Origin: an uncultured Spirochaetales bacterium
GTDB lineage: Bacteria > Spirochaetota > Spirochaetia > Sphaerochaetales > Sphaerochaetaceae
DNA length: 56,781 nt
Reading direction: 5' to 3'
Assembly (NCBI GenBank): GCA_949295125.1
Contig: CASFJV010000042.1
Location: 1-56,781, forward strand
Program-made: the position numbers and the translations under genes
Part shown: positions 44,257 to 52,189 of the stretch, one piece after another
Position numbering within the stretch: the first letter of the stretch is position 1
Layout of the letters: each line of letters starts with the position of its first letter
The notes under the pieces: model-generated
Databases searched by the model: none
Told to the model about the DNA's origin: nothing
Seen by the model: only the letters and a program-made list of their open reading frames with translations

Positions 44257-45545
44257 TGCTTACAATGATCATTCTTCTCGCACTTCTGATAGTTTTTGTA
44301 ATTATTGGTGTTCCTCTTGCATTTGCTATCGGAGCTGCATGCATAACATATCTTTTTTCCAACCCTGCTCTTCTGCAGATGCTTCCACAGAGGATATGGA
44401 ACGGAGCATACAGCGATCTCATGATTGCAATGCCTCTTTTCATGCTTGCTGGAGACATAATGAGCAGCGGCGGCCTCACAAAAAGGATCATCAGCTTCTG
44501 CACACAGATCCTGCGCCCTATTCATGGCGGTCTTGGAGAAGTCAACATCGTAGACTCAATGATCTTCGGAGGAATTTCAGGCTCTTCAGTTGCTGATACA
44601 TCAGCTCTTGGAAGCATCATCATCCCGGCAATGGAGGCAGATGGATATCCAAGGAAGGTCGCAGCTGGAATCACAGTTGCTTCCTCCACAATGGGCATGA
44701 TCATTCCACCTTCCACCCCTATGATCGTTTACTCCATGATTTCCGGAGCATCTGTTGGTGCACTCTTCCTGGCCGGAGCACTGCCGGGAATCCTTGTCGG
44801 AGTATGCCAGCTCATATTCGTTGTATTCATGTCTGTAAAGAACCATTGGCACCCTGAAAGGGAGAAGTTCAATGCAAAACAGTTCTGGCACGATATTCTT
44901 GGAGGCATTCCTGCAATCCTGATGCCGCTGTTCATCATAGTGGTTGTCTCCACAGGAATCTGCACAGCCAGTGAAAGTGCCGGTGCTGCAGTTTTCTATG
45001 CCCTCATCGTAGGATTCTTCATCTACAGGGAACTCACATGGAAGGATGTATGGGAATCTGTGAAGAACACATTCGTCTCTTCTGCATCAGTCATGATCAT
45101 TATCGGATTCACGACAATATTCACATGGATCCTCACGATGGAAGGAGTTCCTGCCCAGGTTGGAGCATTCTTCACTTCCCTGAACCTCCCAAGATGGGCA
45201 ATTGCCATCATTTTTGACATCATGATCCTTCTTATCGGATGCTTCATCGATGTAAGCCCGGCAATCCTTCTCCTTACCCCGATCATGCTTCCTGTAATGG
45301 ATTCATATGGATTCAGCGCACTCCAGTTTGGCGCAATGCTCATAACAGGTCTTGCAATCGGACTTTGCACACCACCTGTTGGAATGTGCCTGAACGTATG
45401 CAACAGGATCATGAAGATGCCTATCATCGAGATCTTCAAGGGAGCAGCACCTTACCTATGCTGCAACATTGTTGTCCTGGTAGCTATCAGCCTCTGGGAA
45501 CCTCTCACAACAGGTCTTCCACTGCTCTTTGGCTACAGCATCTAA
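44256..45545 (+). CDS. dctM: TRAP transporter large permease subunit
   Basis: A 429-residue DctM-family permease with about 12 membrane segments that carries Na+-coupled substrate flux. Conserved features: MIAMPLFMLAGDIMSSGG, GGISGSSVADTSALGSIIIP, MGMIIPPSTPMIVYSMISG and, near the end, GLCTPPVGMCLNVCNRI. Overlaps dctQ by 1 nt. Followed 14 nt later by the aldolase gene in the same operon. Confidence 0.95.
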   Translation: MLTMIILLALLIVFVIIGVPLAFAIGAACITYLFSNPALLQMLPQRIWNGAYSDLMIAMPLFMLAGDIMSSGGLTKRIISFCTQILRPIHGGLGEVNIVDSMIFGGISGSSVADTSALGSIIIPAMEADGYPRKVAAGITVASSTMGMIIPPSTPMIVYSMISGASVGALFLAGALPGILVGVCQLIFVVFMSVKNHWHPEREKFNAKQFWHDILGGIPAILMPLFIIVVVSTGICTASESAGAAVFYALIVGFFIYRELTWKDVWESVKNTFVSSASVMIIIGFTTIFTWILTMEGVPAQVGAFFTSLNLPRWAIAIIFDIMILLIGCFIDVSPAILLLTPIMLPVMDSYGFSALQFGAMLITGLAIGLCTPPVGMCLNVCNRIMKMPIIEIFKGAAPYLCCNIVVLVAISLWEPLTTGLPLLFGYSI

Positions 45546-45559
45546 GAAGGAGGAAGAAA

Positions 45560-46348
45560 ATGACACTGAAGGAGAAAATGAAAAAGGGACCTGTATTCGG
45601 CATGGCATGCTTTACAGGATCAACATGCGTAATCGAAAGTATCGCACAGTCCGGACTGGACTTCATATATCTGGATCTTGAGCACACGGACTGGATGCTT
45701 GACGGAGACTTTGAGAAGCAGATCATGGCAGCAAAGCTGCATGACATTGCAGTGCTTGTAAGAATGGCTGATACAAATGAAGTTGCCATCAGGAAAGTGC
45801 TTGAATGGGGAGCAGACGGAGTCGTAATCCCACACTGCAAGACAGCTGAACTTGCAAAAGAAGCCGTAAACGGTGCAAAATTCGTTCCACTTGGAAGAAG
45901 GGGCGGAGAGACAAACGTAAGGGCTGCAGGTTTCGGCTACAAGGACTTTGACTGGAATAAGTATATTGAACAGCAGAACAGGGACACCCTTGTAATTCCG
46001 ATGGATGAGGACTACGAATTCACGGACAACATCGACGAAATCCTCGCTGTTCCCGGAATTGATGCAATCAACTTCGGTCCGATTGACTATGCCGTATCAA
46101 AAGGCCTTAAGATCGGCTATACGATGGGCCCTGAAGTGAAAGAGGCATTCAAGGTGCTTGTAAAGAAAGCCAGGGAAAAGGGTCTTGGAGTACTTGGGCC
46201 TGTAGTTCCTCCTACGAAGGAGAACCTGAAGGAAGCCATCGAGGATGGATACAACATGATCATCCTCGGAAACGACATGTGGCACTTCCAGAAAGCTCTC
46301 AGGGAGCTTGTGAAGGACCAGGTCGAAGAAGTAAGGAAGCTTATTTGA
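45560..46348 (+). CDS. HpcH/HpaI-family 2-keto-3-deoxy acid aldolase
   Basis: A 262-residue class II (metal-dependent) aldolase. GLDFIYLDLEHTDW, VRMADTNEVAIRKVLEWGAD-GVVIPH and GRRGGETNVRAAGFG follow the family. The metal ligands align with Glu in PMDEDYEF and Asp in NFGPIDYA; the usual Gln before the Glu is replaced (family QxE, here MDE). AAGGAGGAAG gives the ribosome-binding site at 45560; the longer open frame upstream lies within dctM. Members such as RhmA release pyruvate plus an aldehyde. In this operon it probably degrades an imported sugar acid. Confidence 0.9.
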   Translation: MTLKEKMKKGPVFGMACFTGSTCVIESIAQSGLDFIYLDLEHTDWMLDGDFEKQIMAAKLHDIAVLVRMADTNEVAIRKVLEWGADGVVIPHCKTAELAKEAVNGAKFVPLGRRGGETNVRAAGFGYKDFDWNKYIEQQNRDTLVIPMDEDYEFTDNIDEILAVPGIDAINFGPIDYAVSKGLKIGYTMGPEVKEAFKVLVKKAREKGLGVLGPVVPPTKENLKEAIEDGYNMIILGNDMWHFQKALRELVKDQVEEVRKLI

Positions 46349-46370
46349 TAAGTCACAAATACATCCTTTT

Positions 46371-46404
46371 GCGCAGGGTAGCTCCTGCGCTTTTTCTTTT
46401 TTTT
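46371..46404 (+). terminator. Terminator of the TRAP/aldolase operon
   Basis: GCGCAGG (46371-46377) and CCTGCGC (46384-46390) form a 7-bp stem with a 6-nt loop, followed by TTTTTCTTTTTTTT. Clear intrinsic terminator. Confidence 0.9.
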
Positions 46405-46463
46405 AACAAATTTGTCAAGAAATTAAGAGGGAATGAGTGTATAGTGTGAATAAGGAGGAGCGT

Positions 46464-48242
46464 ATGAGAAAGAAAGCTCTAATTATACTGTTAGCTCTAA
46501 TTGCACTTGCACTGCCTCTTTTTGCTGATACTCATATCACAATCCTGGGTACATCCGATCTTCACGGAAACATCTGGGGCTTCTCATATGAGGACGGAAA
46601 AGAGACAGAGAACAATGGAATGGCACGCATATACACATATGTTGAAAGTGTCAGGGAGGAAAACCCCAATACCATCCTGATCGATGCCGGCGATGATATC
46701 CAGGGAACCATCATGACTGATGATATCTACAATAAGACGCCAGATGAGGCGCATCCAGTAATTTATGCGATGAATTACATGGGATACCAGGCAATGACTC
46801 TTGGAAACCATGAATTCAACTGGGGAACGGATACTGCAGCAAAGATACTCAGCCAGGCAGACTTCCCTATCCTAGCTGCAAACGTAAAGAATGCAGATGG
46901 ATCCCTTGCAACAGGATACGCATACACTATTATTCCAGTTGCAGGATATAATGTTGCCATCATCGGAGTAGTCACTCCGGATGTTCCTATCTGGGATGGT
47001 GGCAAGCAGGGCATTGACGGCCTTACATTTGAAGCTGCAAATGTGGCAGTAAAGAATGCAATTGCTGAAATCGGGGATGCCGCAGACATCATAGTTGTTT
47101 CCGCACATATGGGAATGTATGCAGAGTTTGATGAAGACAATGGATCTGATTCAGCCCAGAAGATTCTCGATGACAATCCTGAAATTGATGTTCTCCAGGT
47201 TGCACACAACCACGTCGTCGTAAACGAGAAACAGGGCAGCACAGTCATCGGAGGCTGCAGGAACTCAGGCCGCGATGTCGCACGCTTTGACCTTTATATT
47301 GACGATGAAGGCAACATAACAGGCAGCACTGTGGAAATTGTGGACATGACAGGTGTTACACCTTCTGAGGAAATCAGGTCTCTCGATCTTGTGAAGACGG
47401 CTCAGGAGAAGACCGTATCATTCGTCAACGGCGGAGGCGGTGAAGATGGAGAGGGAGGAGCAGCCCTTGGTTCCACCACTGCAAAATTCCAGCCGGTCAA
47501 TGAGATTAGGGGAATTCCGGAAGGAAGGGTAAGGGATACAGCTGTAATGGACCTCATCAACAAGATCCAGCTGGATGTATCAGGAGCTGATGTATCTGCA
47601 GCAGCACTCTTCAAGGATACAAGCGACCTGCCAGAGGGAGAGATAAACTATGGAAACATCTTCGACATCTATAAGTTTGACAATACCCTCTACCGCGTTA
47701 CTGTCACAGGTGCAGAGCTCAAGGCATATATGGAATGGAGTGCTGAGTGCTATAACCAGTGGGTGCCAGGAGACATAAACATATCATTTGATCCTGAATA
47801 CCCTGACTACCTCTATGACATGTTCGAAGGCGTTGATTACGAGATTGACCTGTCCCAGCCAAAGGGAGAGAGGATCAAGAACGTAATGTTCAACGGAAAG
47901 CCTCTGGAGGATGACGACACCCTGACACTTGCAGTAAACAATTACCGCTACTCTTCTGCCCTCAAGGCACAGGGCCTTATAAGCGGAAAGAGGGAATGGG
48001 AGAGCTCAAATTCCATAAGGGACATGATTGTGGATTACTTTGCAGAGAATTCTCCGGTTACTCCATTTGTAACTGACAACTGGAAGATCACGGGAGTCGA
48101 TCTCTCAGAAGATGATCCGAGAAGAGCCGAGATCATCAGCTATATCAATGATGGCTACCTTGATCCACCATATGCAAAGTCTTACAACCTGAATGATTAC
48201 AGCCAGCTGGTTGAGACTGCAAAAGCCAACATGGCAGAATAA
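46464..48242 (+). CDS. Secreted 5'-nucleotidase (UshA-type)
   Basis: A 592-residue exported metallophosphoesterase with a signal peptide (cleaved near LFADTHI, residues 20-22). The di-metal site is visible as SDLHGN (D32, H34), IDAGDD (D77), GNHEF (N115, H116), SAHMG and AHNHV. The C-terminal 5'-nucleotidase substrate domain (about 345-560) includes GEINYGNIFDIYKFDNTLYR and VNNYRY. It dephosphorylates nucleotides or related sugar phosphates in the periplasm. AAGGAGGAG precedes the ATG. It has its own transcription unit between two terminators. Confidence 0.9.
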   Translation: MRKKALIILLALIALALPLFADTHITILGTSDLHGNIWGFSYEDGKETENNGMARIYTYVESVREENPNTILIDAGDDIQGTIMTDDIYNKTPDEAHPVIYAMNYMGYQAMTLGNHEFNWGTDTAAKILSQADFPILAANVKNADGSLATGYAYTIIPVAGYNVAIIGVVTPDVPIWDGGKQGIDGLTFEAANVAVKNAIAEIGDAADIIVVSAHMGMYAEFDEDNGSDSAQKILDDNPEIDVLQVAHNHVVVNEKQGSTVIGGCRNSGRDVARFDLYIDDEGNITGSTVEIVDMTGVTPSEEIRSLDLVKTAQEKTVSFVNGGGGEDGEGGAALGSTTAKFQPVNEIRGIPEGRVRDTAVMDLINKIQLDVSGADVSAAALFKDTSDLPEGEINYGNIFDIYKFDNTLYRVTVTGAELKAYMEWSAECYNQWVPGDINISFDPEYPDYLYDMFEGVDYEIDLSQPKGERIKNVMFNGKPLEDDDTLTLAVNNYRYSSALKAQGLISGKREWESSNSIRDMIVDYFAENSPVTPFVTDNWKITGVDLSEDDPRRAEIISYINDGYLDPPYAKSYNLNDYSQLVETAKANMAE

Positions 48243-48250
48243 GCAGACTT

Positions 48251-48306
48251 CCTGCCGTTAGGCAGGATCGGCACATTTATCCGGGGACTTGAAAAAGTCC
48301 CCTTTT
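48251..48306 (+). terminator. Double-hairpin terminator after the 5'-nucleotidase
   Basis: First hairpin CCTGCC-GTTA-GGCAGG (48251-48266) without U-run; second GGGGACTT-GAAA-AAGTCCCC (48283-48302) with a GAAA tetraloop and TTTT after it. Confidence 0.75.
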
Positions 48307-48366
48307 CATGTTCCACCCTTCCCTTTGGGCTGTATTTTAAGTATTTTTAGGCTAAGGAGAGTATTT

Positions 48367-49518
48367 ATGTCATACAGGTTTAATCTCAATGAGACAAGTT
48401 ACCACGGAAGCGGTGCTATCAAGGAAATCGCTAACGAGGCAAAAAGCAGGCATTTTAAAAAAGCATTCGTATGTTCAGATCCTGATCTGATCAAGTTCGG
48501 TGTTACAAAGAAAGTTCTTGATGTGCTCGATGATGCAGAACTGGACTATGAAGTCTACAGCGATATCAAGGCAAATCCGACAATTGAGAATGTCCAGCAT
48601 GGAGTTGAGGCATTCAAGAAGAGCAAGGCAGATTATATAATCGCTATTGGAGGGGGTTCCTCCATGGATACTGCAAAGGCTATCGGAATCATAATCACAA
48701 ACCCGAAGTTTGCCGATGTCAGGTCACTTGAGGGAACAGCAGCCACAGACAATCCATGCACACCTATCATTGCAGTTCCGACAACAGCAGGAACAGCAGC
48801 TGAGGTCACTATCAACTACGTTATCACTGATGTGGAGAAAAAGAGGAAGTTCGTCTGCGTTGATCCGCACGATATGCCTATTGTTGCAATAGTGGATCCA
48901 GACATGATGTCAAGCATGCCTAAAGGCCTAACAGCAGCAACAGGAATGGATGCCCTTACACATGCAATTGAGGGCTATACCACAAAAGGTGCCTGGGAAA
49001 TGAGCGATATGTTCCACATCAAGGCAATTGAGATAATCGCAAAGAGCCTGAGAGGTGCAGTTGCTAACGATCCTAAAGGCAGGGAAGGCATGGCACTTGG
49101 ACAGTACATTGCAGGAATGGGATTTTCAAATGTAGGACTCGGCATTGCCCACTCCATGGCCCATACCCTTGGAGCTGTATATGACACTCCGCATGGAGTT
49201 GCATGCGCCATGATGCTTCCAATAGTCATGGAATTCAACCAGGAAGCAACCGGTGAGAAGTACAGGGAAATTGCAAGGGCAATGGGAGTTGCAGGTGTTG
49301 ATGCAATGAGCCAGGAGGAATACAGGAAGGCAGCAATCGATGCAGTTAAGAAGCTGTCCAAGGATGTTGGAATTCCTGAGACGGTTGATGCCATCAAGGA
49401 AGATGACCTGGACTTCCTTGCAGAGAGTGCAGCCGCAGATGCATGTGCTCCAGGAAATCCGAAAGAAGCATCAATTGATGACTTCAAGGCAATGTTCCGC
49501 AAGATAATGAAGCATTAA
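48367..49518 (+). CDS. fucO: Iron-containing alcohol dehydrogenase, lactaldehyde reductase type
   Basis: A 383-residue group III (Fe2+) alcohol dehydrogenase, the same length as E. coli FucO. The nucleotide loop is GGGSSMDTAKAIG; metal ligands lie in GMDALTHAIE, HSMAHTLG and YDTPHG. AVPTTAGTAAEVTINYVI is also close to FucO. It reduces L-lactaldehyde to 1,2-propanediol. The start is fixed by AAGGAGAG 7 nt before the ATG at 48367. Separated from the nucleotidase by a terminator, so it has its own promoter. A general butanol/propanediol dehydrogenase role is the alternative. Confidence 0.85.
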   Translation: MSYRFNLNETSYHGSGAIKEIANEAKSRHFKKAFVCSDPDLIKFGVTKKVLDVLDDAELDYEVYSDIKANPTIENVQHGVEAFKKSKADYIIAIGGGSSMDTAKAIGIIITNPKFADVRSLEGTAATDNPCTPIIAVPTTAGTAAEVTINYVITDVEKKRKFVCVDPHDMPIVAIVDPDMMSSMPKGLTAATGMDALTHAIEGYTTKGAWEMSDMFHIKAIEIIAKSLRGAVANDPKGREGMALGQYIAGMGFSNVGLGIAHSMAHTLGAVYDTPHGVACAMMLPIVMEFNQEATGEKYREIARAMGVAGVDAMSQEEYRKAAIDAVKKLSKDVGIPETVDAIKEDDLDFLAESAAADACAPGNPKEASIDDFKAMFRKIMKH

Positions 49519-49524
49519 GATTGA

Positions 49525-49545
49525 GAGGGTCCAAAGCGGACCCTC
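49525..49545. terminator. Bidirectional hairpin between convergent genes
   Basis: GAGGGTCC-AAAGC-GGACCCTC is a perfect 8-bp stem between the convergent fucO-type and FMN-reductase genes. U-runs are weak on both sides. Confidence 0.6.
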
Positions 49546-49548
49546 AAC

Positions 49549-50082
49549 TTATTTCAGCACTTCTTCCACTTCCTGGTTCAATGCCTTCTGCTCTTCTTCA
49601 GTAAGCTCCAGGACATTGCCTGAGAACCTGCTGCCAAGGGCAATAGAGGTTTTAGCGCCTACCTCAGTGCAGGAAAGCATGCTCAATAGCTCAGACAGTT
49701 TTCCAAGCGAAAAAGAGCCTGCAGAAGATCCGGCAACAGAGCTTAGGGCGACTTTCTTCCCTCTTATTACGGCAGTGCTGTAATCGCCGGGAACAGTCGG
49801 GCGTGAAAGCCAGTCAAGAAGATTCTTCAGCACACCTGAATAGCTGTGGTTGTATTCAGGGCTTGCTATCCAAAGCACATCAGCCCTCCTGATCTCAGCC
49901 CTAACCCTCTTTATCTCATCCGGCTCAGGACTCTCGAGATCCTGATTCATGAATGGTATGTTCCTGTAATCAAGGAAAGAGCACTCTGCCCTGTTTCCAA
50001 CAAGTTCAGCGGCCATATCAAGAAGCTGCCTGTTAAAGCTTTCCTTCCTGAGAGACCCGGATATAAAAAGTATTTTTTTCAT
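49549..50082 (-). CDS. NADPH-dependent FMN reductase family protein
   Basis: A 177-residue flavodoxin-fold reductase. The FMN phosphate loop is ISGSLRKESFNRQL (8-21), and SPEYNHSYSGVLKNLLDW is the signature of the ChrR/YieF/ArsH-like group. Such proteins reduce quinones, azo dyes or chromate with NAD(P)H. I start at 50082: homology begins there, and TGC-TATCCT (extended -10, 50097-50089) ends 6 nt upstream. The open frame reaches 20 codons further back without support. Confidence 0.88.
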   Translation of the reverse strand: MKKILFISGSLRKESFNRQLLDMAAELVGNRAECSFLDYRNIPFMNQDLESPEPDEIKRVRAEIRRADVLWIASPEYNHSYSGVLKNLLDWLSRPTVPGDYSTAVIRGKKVALSSVAGSSAGSFSLGKLSELLSMLSCTEVGAKTSIALGSRFSGNVLELTEEEQKALNQEVEEVLK

Positions 50083-50103
50083 AACCAAAGGATAGCATAC
50101 AAA

Positions 50104-50141
50104 GAAAGAGGCTGCTTCCGAAAAAACAGAAGACAGCCTCA
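50104..50141 (-). terminator. Terminator of the diaminopentanoate dehydrogenase-like gene
   Basis: On the minus strand GAGGCTG-T-CTTC pairs with GAAG-CAGCCTC (one bulged T) and is followed by TTTCTTT. It ends just before the FMN reductase promoter. Confidence 0.75.
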
Positions 50142-50159
50142 AGCACAGGAAAGTTCAGC

Positions 50160-51185
50160 TTATAGATAGTACTCCATCGGGTATGTGAGGTACTCCAGCT
50201 GATCAAGTTTTTCGCTCGTCACATAGCCAGCAGGGGCCCTTAGGAGAGAAGGGATCCTGTTTACAATTGTTGCACATGTATGCTCTACAGTTGCTGGCTT
50301 TACAACATGGAATTCCGTATCTGGCTCTCCAGATATCTGCCAGTCACACATGTCTCCATCATCCGGACCGTAAACTTTTCCGATTGTCTCCTCTTCAATT
50401 GTAATTCCCTGCATGGTCTCAATGGTGACAACAGCTGACATGCCGATGCACCGCCCTGCCTTAATGGTCTTTCCAAGCGTTTCAGAATACACATCATGAT
50501 CTACGGTGTACGGGACATTCTTCTGGTCTATTGACTTGATGGTAAGTCCAAGCTTGCTGCATATAGCCTCACTTGCATTCCATGCATATGACGGTTCAAT
50601 AACCTCAGGATGGGCAAGCTTTGCTTCGAATTCTTCCCTGCTGAGGTCACAGCCATGCGCATTGGCCAGTGCAATGCCATAATCCTCAACATTATAAGAA
50701 TAAGCACCCTTGATCTTTGTGATTTTATTGCATGATGCGGCAACGAGGCCAACCATATTGATCCAGAACGTATCCTGCATTCCCGAGCCTGTGATAGTGC
50801 ATCCTGTTTCTTTTGCGATTGCATCAAGCCTGTTCACCATCTGGGCAGATGTCGTCCATGGATAGATTGCCTCTTCACATGTGGTAATGACATTGATCCC
50901 TCTCATAGCGCATTTTTCCACAGCATCATAAATATCTCCGATAAATGAAAAAAGCGTTACAACTGCAACATCAGCATCACACTCATCAAGAACCTTGTCC
51001 GCATCATTTGAAATCGTGATTCCCGTTTTTACGCCAAGGCCAGCATAATCCCCTACATCCATTCCGACTATCTGCTCATTAAGATCGATGGCTCCCACAA
51101 TCTGGGCTCCATGCTCATGAAGATAGCGCAGGATATACTTGCTCATCTTACCGCATCCGTACTGTACGACTTTTACTTTTTCCAT
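50160..51185 (-). CDS. Dihydrodipicolinate-reductase-fold dehydrogenase (diaminopentanoate dehydrogenase-like)
   Basis: A 341-residue NAD(P)-dependent dehydrogenase with N-terminal Rossmann motif [14 protein letters not shown] and [20 protein letters not shown], which follows the pattern of 2,4-diaminopentanoate dehydrogenase from ornithine fermentation; [12 protein letters not shown] is also shared. The true substrate is uncertain because no other ornithine-fermentation gene (OraSE, OrtAB) lies here. GGAG precedes the ATG at 51185. A MerR-type promoter lies between this gene and the merR-type gene, so it is likely inducible. Confidence 0.78.
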   Translation of the reverse strand: MEKVKVVQYGCGKMSKYILRYLHEHGAQIVGAIDLNEQIVGMDVGDYAGLGVKTGITISNDADKVLDECDADVAVVTLFSFIGDIYDAVEKCAMRGINVITTCEEAIYPWTTSAQMVNRLDAIAKETGCTITGSGMQDTFWINMVGLVAASCNKITKIKGAYSYNVEDYGIALANAHGCDLSREEFEAKLAHPEVIEPSYAWNASEAICSKLGLTIKSIDQKNVPYTVDHDVYSETLGKTIKAGRCIGMSAVVTIETMQGITIEEETIGKVYGPDDGDMCDWQISGEPDTEFHVVKPATVEHTCATIVNRIPSLLRAPAGYVTSEKLDQLEYLTYPMEYYL

Positions 51186-51209
51186 ATCTGATTCTCCTTT
51201 TGTAAGTAA

Positions 51210-51240
51210 AGGATAAACCCTCACCCAAGATTAGAGTCAA
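51210..51240 (-). promoter_or_regulatory. MerR-type promoter with 19-bp spacer
   Basis: On the minus strand TTGACT (51240-51235), a 19-bp spacer and TATCCT (51215-51210). The spacer holds an imperfect dyad (ACTCTAATC / GGTGAGGGT). The overlong spacer with a near-consensus -35 is the mark of MerR-family activation, and a MerR-family gene ends 10 nt upstream. Confidence 0.6.
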
Positions 51241-51249
51241 ATGGAAAAA

Positions 51250-52095
51250 CTAAAATTCAAGGGGAACCTGCAGACGCATGAACATGCCACGCTTCTCATC
51301 ATCAAACACATTAAACTCAGTCAATACTTCGCAGACATAGTCCCCAGCAATCACATAGCCATTGGAACGGCAGAATTCCAGGAGCTTCACCGCATACACA
51401 TTTTCCTTATTATAGTCATCCAGATATACGGTAGCATACATGCCACTGTCCATTATCCTGAATTCAAGATTTTTGCTGTCCATATTGCGGTCAGCAAATA
51501 TGAAGACATCATCTGCAAGCAAGCGGCACATTTCAAAATCCTGTTTCCTTATGCTGGTCCCCACATTATACGTGTGAACCTGTTCAATTCCCTTATCCAT
51601 AAGATCCATTTTCAATGCCAACAGCACCTTTTCATATGAAGAGATATCATGGTCGTAGAAGTTCTCCGTGCATTTAATTCCATAAATATAGCGCCTGTCT
51701 ATATATTCTAAGGCCATCATTCCGGTAGCCGGAGATCTCCTGTAGCGTTCTATGCTCCTGATCGTCCTCTCCACTGCATCATGCCTGAGCTTAAGGGATC
51801 TTATCTGCATATGGATCTGCTCATTCTTTTTTGCCAGGAGATCCTCTATGAGTGTGATATCTCCAGATTTCAGGACTGACGAAATCTCTTTCAGGCTCAT
51901 GCCAAGCTCTTTCATGTATTCAATCATGTCAAGGCGTGCATTCTGCTGTATGTCATAGTAGCGGTATCCGCTATCACTATCGGTGAAGCGCGGCTTAAGA
52001 AGGTCCAGCCTGTCATATAAGCGGAGAGTCGGGACTGTTGTATGATTAAGCTTTGCCATCATTCCAATGCTAATCAGGTTCTGATCTTTTTCCAT
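51250..52095 (-). CDS. MerR-family regulator with effector-binding domain
   Basis: A 281-residue BmrR/Mta-like regulator. The MerR HTH reads ISIGMMAKLNHTTVPTLRLY then GYRYYDIQQNARL (about 8-60), a coiled coil follows (about 80-125), and from 130 a GyrI-like effector domain. The N-terminal motif TLRLYDRLDLL is variant (family: TLRYYdxxGLL). TATAGT (52107-52102) ends 6 nt before the ATG; no Shine-Dalgarno. Probably binds an organic ligand and activates the downstream dehydrogenase gene. The open frame extends 58 codons upstream but overlaps the divergent gene. Confidence 0.88.
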   Translation of the reverse strand: MEKDQNLISIGMMAKLNHTTVPTLRLYDRLDLLKPRFTDSDSGYRYYDIQQNARLDMIEYMKELGMSLKEISSVLKSGDITLIEDLLAKKNEQIHMQIRSLKLRHDAVERTIRSIERYRRSPATGMMALEYIDRRYIYGIKCTENFYDHDISSYEKVLLALKMDLMDKGIEQVHTYNVGTSIRKQDFEMCRLLADDVFIFADRNMDSKNLEFRIMDSGMYATVYLDDYNKENVYAVKLLEFCRSNGYVIAGDYVCEVLTEFNVFDDEKRGMFMRLQVPLEF

Positions 52096-52189
52096 AATAG
52101 AACTATAAAGCGGGATCAGGGTTTTTGCACTTTTTTTTCCCATTTGAAGAAGATTTGAAGAGGCAGTATCATGGAAAAGAGAGGGAACA

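Noticed and set aside
50160..51185. Complete ornithine-fermentation locus
   Set aside because: Only a diaminopentanoate dehydrogenase-like gene is present; the aminomutase and thiolase genes expected for the pathway are absent here.
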